This document shows positions 12,801 to 21,530 of a stretch of 64,000 nucleotides of DNA, piece after piece (the stretch's first letter is position 1; each line of letters begins with the position of its first letter). The notes below the pieces were generated by a model. The model saw nothing but the letters and a program-made list of their open reading frames with translations, did no database searches and was not told the origin of the DNA. This stretch comes from Ectocarpus siliculosus. Its lineage: Eukaryota > Sar > Phaeophyceae > Ectocarpales > Ectocarpaceae. The stretch spans positions 2,273,144 to 2,337,143 of the forward strand of contig FN649741.1 in assembly GCA_000310025.1 (NCBI GenBank), written 5' to 3'. The position numbers were made by a program, and so were the translations under genes.

Positions 12801-13909
12801 GCATGTCGGACCAGACGGCGAAGGTATCTCGAGGAGAGAGGGGTCCCGTGCCAGGTATGTTGATCTACCCCCCCCCCCCCCCCCCATTGTGAACTTCGGG
12901 TTAGACACGGTCGGTACATACCCTGTGAATAGAGTTTCTTCGAGGGGCAGAGGCCTCCCGAAAACGTCAAATGATGTTGAATACCACCCCCCCTCTGCCT
13001 ACCAGTTTCCACCATGTGTGTACCCCCCTTTGCATGTCCAATGTCTACCATGTGGGCTATTTGGTTATCCCGCAAAGAGCGCTTGAAGGCTTGGACGTGC
13101 TTGCATCGGAGATTGGGATAGATGCGCGGCCTGTTTGCCTCAAGTCTGTGTTCAAGCACCCATTGAGACAACCCCCCCGCACACGACCACATACACCCCA
13201 CGATCGAAACAATGCACGTACGAGTTGTGGAGTACCGGGCTGCTAACAAGAAATGAAGTCGAAGAAAAATATATTATATGGTTGTTTTTTTTCCAACGGG
13301 TTCAGCTGCGGGCTCCACACCAAATCCTATTTCGATATGATACGCTACTGTATTAACACCCTATGCTCAACACTGGCGACACAAGCGGTGGTTGGACGTT
13401 CATCCTGGGTCTAATTTATCAGCCTCTGCCACATCACATATTTTTTCGACACGATACGCTATCACCACCCTGTGCTCAGTGTTGCCGACACAGGCAGTAG
13501 CCAGGCGTTCAGCCTGAGCCTAACTTTCAGCCTCTGCCACGCCATATCATATCCTATTTCGATACGATACGCTACTGTATTAACACCCTATGCTCAATGT
13601 TGCCGACACAGTACGTTTGACTGAGCATGATTTTCGGTATCTCACGTGCGGACCGGTACCCCCCCCCCCCTCGTAGACCCTTAACGCCAACCCCGACTTG
13701 GTGGAGCGAGAGAGCGAGATCGTGGGGCAGGCTGGTCGGCTTGGAGTAGTGACGGTAGCGACTAACATGGCCGGCAGGGGCACGGATATCTTGCTGGGAG
13801 GGAATCCGTCGGTGATGGCGAGGATCAGGGTCAGGGACGCCCTGGCGGCTGAGTTGCTGAGCGATGAAGACCTCGCGGCGGTGCCTAAGGTGAGACTTGT
13901 TGTTGGTGT

Positions 13910-13940
<31 letters not shown>

Positions 13941-16900
13941 AGCTGCTGTGGTGGCTGTATTTTTGTCAACATCGAGAAAAACTGTGCGCACACCACTTGT
14001 TTGACTGTCCCACCGTGTTTGTTTTTAAAGTCCCTGATGGGGCTTCTCTGTTGAACCTGGGAACACATTCGGTCTAGACGAAAGGGATGGGATGGTACAA
14101 TGGTTAAATCGCCCTCAAAACACGAAAATCATCCCCCGCCGTCCCACACTCAAGGATGGTACATCCTTGTGAAACGGAGACTGGGCCGGCGGTATCGCTC
14201 CGTCCCGACGTTATGGGGATGCGAGGTCTATGGTCTATAGCTACTACGGCATGCGTTTACATGAATACCCCCCCCACTCCGTCCTCTTGAGGACGCGTGG
14301 TCAATGGCCTAACCGCTAAGGCAATGAAAACATAAAGAGAGAGAGTGTACCCTCGCCCCCCCCATCGCCAGGTCGGAGAAACCTTTTTCCCCTGTGAACT
14401 CCCGGAAGATGCATCGTCGGCTCTGGAGAAGGCCATCGCCGCCTGCAAGGGTGATTCCGCGCTCTTCGCCTCCGACAACGACAGCATCGACGCTGGGGAG
14501 CTGCTTTCGAGGGAGGCGCTAGAGGGCCTGGTGTCTGCGGCTTGCGAGGCGGGGCCTGTGGAGGGCGCCGGGGCCGTGGCTGTCAGGGAGGCGGCGACGG
14601 CGGTCAAGAAGAGCTTCGCCGATGCCCTCAGCGAGGAAAAAGAAAAGGTAAACTGTACATGAGAAACAGAATGGGGGTACCCCAAACGTAGACAAGAATG
14701 ATGGGTACCAGAACCACGCGAGGGATTTGTTATCTTGTTGTGTATTGGTTGAAGTATTAGAATAGAGTCAGCGTCAGAAGAGGTTTACACTTGGATGAAA
14801 CTCGGGAAAACTTTGCTCGTGGTCGGACCAAGAATATCTCCCTTCACGTTTAACCTTAACCTTGGCTTAACCTCGGCTTAACCTCGGCTTAATAATCGGT
14901 TCAAACCCGGCTTAAAACTCGGTTTGACCTCGGATTAACCAGGTATAATGTTACACAGTGGTGTTCCAGCTATGCGATGACGCCTTTAACACTGCTGTAG
15001 GTTGAGTACCGACTGGTTAGAGGTCCAATTAGATTGGGGGGTAAGCTCATCTAGGAGAGTCAAGAACCGATTCGAACGCGATCACATGGACCACCGAGAT
15101 CCACTGCTCTAAGCAGTAGTGGACAATTCCTCCAATAGGTGTTCCTTCGCTACGTAGTACTGCTAGCATTGCATGGACGGACGGTCTCAGTTGCTTACAA
15201 GTGGCCTATCTGGCAGCGTTTAGGCTTCGTTTGACTTCGTTCACTGTTGGCCGTGATAACACTTGCCACGTGTTGTGGTGTGGAACAATGGGGTTTTATT
15301 GCGACTGATTCAGGTCACCTTCGCTTGTACCCTAGCCCTCCTCGATTGGCTTCACAGCCAATCGAACAGTCGAATTTCCCGAGAGCGAAAAGCTGTCATT
15401 ACGTTAACCTTGGCTTAACCTCGGCTTAACCTCGGCTTAAACCTCGGCTTAACCTCAACAGAGAACGCATCATCCAATTTCAAGGCATCGCGAAGGAAGA
15501 CATGGAAGATTTAGAGATGTGCATCCATACCCTCCGCATTGGAACGACCGACTACTACCGTAAGGTTGCGAGTCAGCGCACAGGGTTGCGAACGTTTTTC
15601 AACGCGTAATTTCTCCACAAGCAGGAGGTTACCACTGTCGAAGAGGGCGGTTTTGGAAATATCTCATCGAGAGCTTTCCTGAGAAGTATCAGTTGGCGCT
15701 CGCACCCTCATGGTTGTGGAGAAAATACGCTTTGAAAATCGATCGCACCCCTGTGCGCTGACTCGCAACCTTTACTTGTTCAAAGGAACACGTGTTTGGG
15801 TCGAATTGTACATGTTGTGTCGTATAGACTGATCGTAGTGTACATCCGCCTCATGAGTGATTCATCGTATGCGGAAGTCCATCGCAGATCCCTGAACAAC
15901 ATCTATCGTATGCATAGGTTGATCGTTGTTTGCCTACCGTGACCTCTATCTATCCCTCCTACCACGCTTTCTACTACTGTACGCATCATCAGGTGCTCGA
16001 GCTCGGCGGCCTTTACGTGGTGGGCACCGCAAGGCACGAGAGCCGTCGCGTAGACAACCAGCTAAGGGGGAGAGCCGGGAGGCAGGGGGACCCGGGGGCG
16101 ACGCGGTTCTTCCTCTCTCTGGATGACGACATCTTCAGGTGATTTTGCGGTGCCCCCGCCTCGTTGTACCGGCTTTTGACCTCCTGCGTAGTGCTTGCTG
16201 CCGAACATGTTGGTGACTGGTCAATCTTTACGTCTGTCGGTGGACTGGTCGAGTTGTACGTGTGTCGTATAGGTGCACATCTTCAGGTGATTTTGCGGTG
16301 CCCCCCCCCTCGCTGTACCGGTTTTTGGCCTCCGCAAGTGTGCTTGCTGCTGTACGCATTGGGTGATTAGTCCATCTAAGTACCGATCGAAATGTGGGTG
16401 TGTCGTAAAGGTTGATGGTAGAGTATCGTAGATCCATCGGATGCATGCATACGTCTATCGAAGATCCCTGAACATCGTCAATCGTACGTCTATCATGAAC
16501 CTGTCGAACTACGGTACATGTGTTGTAGTCTATCGTATATCCATGCACTCTATTGTAGATGCATCTCGACACATCTAGCTGGATCTTTCGCAGATCTTTC
16601 GAGATCTTTCATAGCGAAAAAAATTGTTTTCACACTGACAACAACACGCTTTTTATTGTTAGACATGAGTTTCGAAAAAGTGTGAGTTAGAAACTTTTCG
16701 CGGGGATTGTTTGTAGAGGCCAGCCCACCTATAATGTTACCATGTTTCGCGTTCGTTTCCCTTATCCTGACCCGGATTTCTTGTCCCGAACGCCTTAAAT
16801 CTTACCACGTGCTGCATCCGTATCCTAACCTCCTGATGCCTATCCTGAACGGCCACTTTGAGCAGGGTTTTTGGAGGGGACCAGGTGACCAAGATCATGG

Positions 16901-19900
16901 ACAGCTTCAGACTCAGCGACGACATCCCGATCGAAAACAAGCAGGTAAGGGTTTGGGTTTACCTATCGATCCGATCAATTACGTATGCGTGCTCCGCTTC
17001 CTTTTCGGGTGATGTTGGTGACGAGTTGGCACAAAGCAGTAGTCGGAGTACTCGCGAGCGTTGTTGGAAATTCGGCGCGAAGACTGGTGGGAGGTGAAGT
17101 CACAGAAGCATGCAATTTTTTTCGCTTCTTCTCTGGGTTCCTTCCACCCGTACTACGTATCAGCCGTGCTCGGTATCAGGGTAAGGGTAAGTTGACAAAA
17201 AAAATGATACTAGCAAAAGCGGGTCAACACAAAATACACTTTTTTTTCATCGCACTTCTCACGTGCATGGCGGTGAACCTCGGTATGGACTTGTGTAACC
17301 ATCTTGCCAGACGGTTTTCGACTTGTTTATGTTAAGACGAGAAGTCATCACATTCGTCGCTTATGTGTTTTTTGCTCGTTTCAGGTGTCCGCCACACTGG
17401 ACAAGGTGCAGATAGCCACCGAAGACTATTTCGCAGGTATCCGGAGGACGGTCTTCTCCTTCGACGAGGTGGGTAAGGGCAGACTCTTTGTTTGCTTTTT
17501 TAAGACGGAGTGGGACGTACGTTAGTAGGCGTCACTGGTCGGACCCGTACGGGTGTTGAATGGAAGGTACGGAGGCAGAGAACTTGGCGGTTTTGAATGG
17601 TAGCAGACCACGGTGTGACGTGCGTTAGACCGCGTCACTCGTTGGGCCAATACGGGTGTTGAGTATAAGCTACGGAAGCAGAAAACGAACGGGGCGGTTT
17701 GGGAAATGGTAACAGACCGCGGTGTGACGTGCGTTAGTCCGCGTCACTGGTTGGACGGACCAATACGGGTGTTGAACAGAAGGTGCGGAAGCAGAAAACG
17801 AACGGGACGGTTCGGAATGCTAAGACAACGACAACGAACTTCCGGCAATACCGAGTAAAGCTTGTCAGGCACGGAGTAAGTTGCAGGTGGTTTGGAGCAA
17901 CGCCTTGACCCCCTGCATACGGTAAGAGGTGACGACAGTTTCACGGGAACGCAGTATCCACAACCGCGAAGACGGTCACGCTTGCAATAGGCTTTCCGTC
18001 GAGGAAAGTGTGCCACGAGCGAAGCGTGCCTCATACTCATGTCCCCTGAGAATGAGAAAACAAGGTATACATATGCCTGCGTTCTGTACGAGCGCATGCG
18101 CACAAGATGACGGTGGCGGCGACACGACAGAAACAACCGCTATCGTCGTAACGGAAAAATTTCGTACGTGTAGGCACCAATGAATCCAAGCTAGTTAGTG
18201 GTCCCGATATATAGCGGCATATATGCATAGGGGCAAGAGGAGAGTATGCCACTATTCAGGGCAGTGCCAGACTTCGATTTAGTCTATCGGGTTCATGTAC
18301 ATGTTGAGGAGATTGTGACAAGAGATTTTGATGCCACTACATATAAATCGGGAGTTTCACTATTGAGGGTGCCACTACTATGTCGGGACCACTGGTGCAC
18401 CACCCACGCAAGAAATTCGAGTTGTCACAGAACATACAGCAACGACAGATTCCTGCTCACGTTGGTACGGCTCACCGACTGCACGTTCGGTCTCTCCGAA
18501 CTCCAGGTGATGAACGACCAGAGGCTTGCGCTTTACCGGGCCAGGGATGACGTCATCGACAAGGAGCGAGAAGAGCTGAGAGAGCTCGCGCTCGAGTACT
18601 CCGCCAAGACTTGCACGGAGATAGTGCAAGGGTAAGCGAGGGCGAGAGGAAGGAAGTCACGGGGTTTGGAGTGGAGTTGGACGTGTTTTTAGGGCGCGTG
18701 TTTTCTGGTGGGCGAATCGTATCTCCGCCAGCCGCCACCCTCGTGTGGGCCCGAGCCTCTGCCGTGTGTAAAGCGTGTTTCGAGCGTGTTTTGTTTCGTT
18801 TGCAGTGGTCGCGCAAACCGGCTGGCCAAAGAAATGACGCCAGTCTGATTGCGACATAGAAGCGTTGGTGGGGGGGGGGGGGAGAGGGGAAGGCGTTGGG
18901 TTGGAGGTGGCCGTGGAAAGGGTGGACATTTGTCCCGAACGCGAACAGTACCAAGTATACGAATGCGCAAGTGGTCGCGCAAACCGGCTGGCCAAAGAAC
19001 TTGCGTCGATATCATTGCGGCACAAAAAACGTCCGCGTGTTTCGTCTGAGGGAGAGAGCAGGGAGGACATTGGGTTGGAGTCGGCCGTGAAAAGGACGGA
19101 CATTTTGGGAACGCGAATAGCATACAATAGGCGCGTTTCTTTTGTGTGCTTTAACAGCGCGTTTGTGTGTTTATCTGTCGTCTATTCTGAGTGCCGTTCT
19201 ACATTTTTCGGTATGTACCATGTGTTTCGACGCGCTAGCCAGGGCTTAGTCGCGGTTTCCTCGTTCCTGTGAGGCTCCCACAGCATAGTATCTGTGCCGC
19301 ACCGCTCAAGACTCCCTCATCGAGCTGCTGCGAAACAGCACGGTCGAGTCTGTCCATCCCCCCCCCCCCCCCCCTCCCCAACAAGGGCTGTACCTAATGA
19401 GATTATTCCCTCCGTGTCTACCAAACTTTTCCAGGCAGCAGTTTTGCCTGAAGGGCTGAAACATGATTCACATCATCTATGTCGGCAAGGCAGCATTTTT
19501 AACATATTTTCCTCCGCGTACCCCCTCCCCCCCCCCTCTTCCCGTTCCCATCTGCGGCAGCAACTCCGCCAGCGACGGGACCCCCAAGGCGGTGCTGTCC
19601 GACAAGTTGAGGCAGTTCTTCCCACTGGGCGACGCCTCTGCCCTGTCAGCCGAGAGCCTGACTGCGGCCTACAGCAAGGGAGGAAAGGACGGGCTGCTGC
19701 AGCACGCCTTGGACCAGGCCGCGGCCGCCACCGAGAAGAAGGTACACTTTATTATCATTAGTATTAGTATTATTATCATTGTTATTATTATTATTAGTTA
19801 TCGATGCACTTTATTATTTTTTCTTCTTTATTTTTTTCTTTTATTTTTGCTATTGTTGTTTAGTTTCTTAATTATCATGTATTTATTTATATCATTATTG

Positions 19901-21530
19901 TTGTTATTATTATCTATTTATTTTCATAATTTTTGTATTGTTATTGTTATTGTTGTTATTATTAGTCTATTTATTTTGTTTCATTTTTCTTGTGTGTATT
20001 TTTCATGAAGTACCAACGTGTGGTCGCATCAGCCGGGTTCACCACCATGAGTAAGACCTCTCTCTCAGAGACACTCAAGACGCCAATCTTGTGGGTATCA
20101 GGCGAAGACTGACATATCAACCTGTCCATCACAAACCAGACCCCGTCATCCACCAGCATTTCGATCACCCCCGCCCCCCCCCCTACGGTGCCCCCAACAA
20201 GCAGCTGTCGGATATCGAGGCAGTAAGGGCTGGGCTGTCGAGCGAGTCTGCACGGTTCTTGACGCTGACCCAGATGGACGACCTGTGGTGTCAGCACCTG
20301 GAGAACATGAACCTCCTTAAGGAGAGCGTGTCGATGGAGGTCTTCAGGGGACGGAACCCCCTGGAGGAGTTTGGGGCACAGGTATCCTACGGACTTGAAA
20401 AAACGTTGTACTCAGACATTGTGATTTTTGGCGTTGACTCAATTACTTTGAGGCACACATAGGCTACCCTGTACCGCGATAAACTTGTGTGCATAATTAC
20501 TTGGTATAATATTCTGCGCGCGACTTCATTCGCTTGTGACAGAGGTACAAGCTGCTTTAATTCTGTGTGTGGCTTGTTTTCTTCGGAGCACGGGTCGGGT
20601 AAGCTACGGACTTACGACGATCACCCCCCCATGTCAAGAAATTTTTATGGAGTTTGTGGCAGAAACGTAAAGAGCTCCCAAATGTTGGTGGTGTCTCTAG
20701 TAGGTGTAGGAACGGTGCTCCGTCTCGAAAGGGACGCGTGGTCAATGGTCAAATGACTACGGCAAGCAACAAATGAGTACGCCCCCCCCCCCCCCCCCCT
20801 GTTTTGTGGAAGGGAAAGGGAAGTTTCTGGGATTGGTGGAAAAACTTTCGGGAAAAACCCTCTATTTCTTGGAAAAGTTCAATCCCCCCCCCCAAAAATT
20901 TGGGGGTGGTGGGGCCCAAAAATAAAGGAAAACATGGGAAAATTTTTTTTAGGCCAAAAAAACGAGGGATTTCCCTGGGACAACTCCCCAAAAGTTTAAC
21001 CCCCTTTCCGGGAAATTTCCCTAAAAAAAAGGGCTCCCCTGGTGGTGTTTTTGGGGTTTCTGGAAATTTTGGAAAAAAACAGTGGTAGCAAGGTGGGAAC
21101 CCCAACGACACAAAACTTTTTATGGAAATCAAGTATTTTTTGGTGAATTAAAGGAACACCCCAAAAAAACCCGAAGGGAAGGTGCCACCAACAAACCTGG
21201 TTGGAAGTGGTTCTTTCGGNNNNNNNNNNNNNNNNNNNNNNNNNNNNNNNNNNNNNNNNNNNNNNNNNNNNNNNNNNNNNNNNNNNNNNNNNNNNNNNNN
21301 NNNNNNNNNNNNNNNNNNNGTGTTCCGTTTGGAAAGGGAGGGGTGGTCAATGGTCAAATGATTAGGGCAAGCAACAAATGGGTACGCCCCCCCCCCCCCG
21401 CCGCTGTCTTGTGCAGGGCAAGGAGATGTTCCTGGATCTGCTGGACAACGTTCGGCGAAACACCGTCTATTCGTTGCAGATGTACAATCCCAGCCCCAAG
21501 ACATCTGCGGCTGCTGGCGCCGATAAATAA
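3880..21530 (+). CDS. secA: Plastid-targeted preprotein translocase ATPase SecA, nuclear, 19 exons
   Basis: SecA is the ATPase motor that pushes preproteins through SecY, here probably into or across thylakoids. Exons: 3880-4125, 5781-5938, 6619-6748, 7247-7423, 8501-8654, 9108-9280, 9888-10040, 10656-10767, 12069-12217, 12680-12823, 13677-13889, 14372-14647, 15993-16138, 16866-16944, 17385-17468, 18507-18631, 19561-19741, 20205-20381, 21417-21530. They sum to 2991 nt, or 996 residues, about the length of plant SECA1. Landmarks: Walker A MATGEGKT about 193-200; DEAD box 302-305 with [24 protein letters not shown] about 561-570; [13 protein letters not shown] about 718-730; [11 protein letters not shown] before the C-terminus. 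The insert with [10 protein letters not shown] (exon 12) resembles the cyanobacterial/plant SECA1 type. There is no C-terminal zinc-binding CxC tail. Uncertain points are exon 10 (see findings), a possible extra exon at 13080-13132, and whether exon 18 begins at 20202 or 20205. Seen: motifs, phases and canonical splice sites. Inferred: thylakoid location. Confidence 0.93.
6434..6590 (+). repeat. Two tandem copies of an inverted-repeat element end
   Basis: The phrase ATCGGTTCAGGGGGTGTG followed by ATCTTACGCAAT occurs twice, at about 6458 and 6522, 64 bp apart, in SecA intron 2. The same terminus, facing its inverted partner, bounds the element at 56056-56301. Confidence 0.65.
9259..9545 (+). 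repeat. Minisatellite that includes the exon 6 end and its donor site
   Basis: The last residues of SecA exon 6 and the donor (GGTGTCCACTACACG|GTACGG) are repeated at 9358, 99 bp downstream. Between and after these copies a unit of about 24 bp (CTACACGGTACGGTTAGTGT) recurs roughly ten times to 9545. Every unit recreates an ACACG|GTACGG junction, so the intron holds many donor-like sites. Confidence 0.85.
10380..10530 (+). repeat. CT/CTGT-rich simple sequence
   Basis: This pyrimidine-rich low-complexity tract (CTCT, CTGC and CTGT units) lies in SecA intron 7, shortly before exon 8. A similar (CT)n tract lies at 8873-8960 in intron 5. ORFs read through these tracts are artefacts. Confidence 0.8.
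10839..11150 (+). repeat. Tandem duplication with telomere-like GGGTTA stretches
   Basis: Two copies of about 150 bp start near 10839 and 10989. They share AGTCTACGCAGCAA, ATTCAATCCGTGCTTT and CTCTTGAAATCCTGCG. Each contains degenerate TTAGGG-like repeats (for example at 10904-10932). Flanking (CTCA)n simple sequence lies at 10775-10840 and 11150-11230. The array is in SecA intron 8. Confidence 0.75.
11775..12050 (+). repeat. Tandem duplication, about 137-bp unit, two copies
   Basis: Copies start near 11781 and 11918. They share AATACCAAGTCGTTGTTCTG and AAAATCTCTGGACACATACC. The array ends just before SecA exon 9, so the 3' part of intron 8 is largely repeat. Confidence 0.8.
13320..13620 (+). 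repeat. Tandem repeat, about 113-bp unit, three copies
   Basis: GATACGCTA followed by a CACCCT.TGCTCA block occurs at about 13340, 13454 and 13566. The copies share TCAGCCTCTGCCAC and TGTTGCCGACACAG. The array lies in SecA intron 10, just upstream of exon 11. Confidence 0.75.
14271..14370 (+). repeat. LINE-tail copy ending in a C run directly before SecA exon 12
   Basis: The block ACTCCGTCCTCTTGAGGACG, GTGGTCAATGGCCTAACCGC, TAAGGCA matches the 3' tail of the LINE at 36715-36785 with few changes. It ends in a short C tract and then CATCGCCAG|, the acceptor of exon 12. The C tract supplies the polypyrimidine tract. Confidence 0.75.
15551..15775. mobile_element. Short inverted-repeat (MITE-like) element, family A copy 1
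   Basis: About 210 bp with long terminal inverted repeats. The left end reads GGTTGCGAGTCAGCGCACAG, then TGCGAACG and a TTTCTCCACAA block. The right end is the reverse complement (TTGTGGAGAAAATACGC to GCGCTGACTCGCAACC). A second copy lies at 49004-49225. There is no coding capacity. It lies in SecA intron 12. Confidence 0.85.
16129..16400 (+). repeat. Duplication spanning the SecA exon 13 donor site
   Basis: ACATCTTCAG|GTGATTTTGC (end of exon 13 plus donor) and about 100 following bases, including TGTACCGG and CTTGCTGC, are repeated 148 bp downstream at 16277. The second copy retains an intact potential donor. Confidence 0.85.
17470..17830 (+). repeat. Tandem repeat, about 110-120-bp unit, three copies
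   Basis: The block GTGTGACGTGCGTTAG then CCGCGTCACT, AATACGGGTGTTGA and GGAAGCAGAAAACGAACGG recurs from just after the exon 15 donor to about 17820. It fills the first third of SecA intron 15. Confidence 0.75.
18195..18400 (+). mobile_element. MITE-like element, family B copy 1
   Basis: This AT-rich element of about 200 bp contains GCCACTATTCAGGGCAGTGC, TTGTGACAAGAGATTTT and GATGCCACTA, and ends near GAGGGTGCCACTA. The reverse complement of 42000-42145 carries the same blocks in the same order. It lies in SecA intron 15. Confidence 0.75.
18640..19115 (+). repeat. Degenerate tandem repeat, about 166-bp unit
   Basis: TGGTCGCGCAAACCGGCTGG recurs at 18806 and 18972. GGGTTGGAG.(T/C)GG(C/A)C then GTGGAAAGG-type blocks recur at about 18660, 18895 and 19065. 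The array starts immediately after the exon 16 donor. Confidence 0.7.
19745..20005 (+). repeat. ATT/TTA-rich low-complexity tract
   Basis: This T-rich stretch is dominated by ATT, TTA and TTG trinucleotides in SecA intron 17. Its base composition is far from that of the neighbouring GC-rich exons. The hydrophobic ORF read through it is an artefact. Confidence 0.85.
20711..21219 (+). other. Degraded duplicate of SecA exon 19 region (probable assembly artefact)
   Basis: This stretch aligns end to end with 21320-21823, beyond the gap: GTGGTCAATGGTCAAATGA, the C run, the exon 19 coding part, ATTTTTTTTAGGCC, and finally GTTCTTTCGG against GTCGTTCGG. The left copy is riddled with homopolymer smoothing (ggg, aaa and ccc runs), which destroys the reading frame, whereas the right copy is clean. 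This is what an unmerged low-quality read end beside a gap looks like. It should not be annotated as a paralogous exon. Confidence 0.85.
21220..21319. other. Assembly gap (100 N)
   Basis: Exactly 100 N, a conventional placeholder. The flanks overlap in sequence (see 20711-21219), so the true gap may have zero or negative length. Confidence 0.99.
21320..21416 (+). repeat. LINE-tail copy ending in a C run before SecA exon 19
   Basis: GTGGTCAATGGTCAAATGA, GGGCAAGCAACAAATG and GGTAC are followed by a 13-15 C run, then CTTGTGCAG| and exon 19. This is a diverged relative of the tail at 36715-36806. The C run forms the polypyrimidine tract of the last 3' splice site. Confidence 0.7.

Noticed and set aside
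14216-14300. tRNA-like D-arm motif (GTGGTCAATGGCCTAACCGC), possible tRNA gene
   Set aside because: No acceptor stem, anticodon arm or T-loop can be paired around it. It belongs to the poly(C)-tailed retroelement tail.
19463-20008. 181-codon ORF with a hydrophobic tail after SecA exon 17
   Set aside because: The second half is an ATT-rich intron tract. The real exon ends at 19741 with a canonical donor.
20804-21088. Lys/Gly-rich ORF left of the gap, possible extra exon
   Set aside because: It is produced by a noisy copy of SecA exon 19. Homopolymer errors scramble the sequence.
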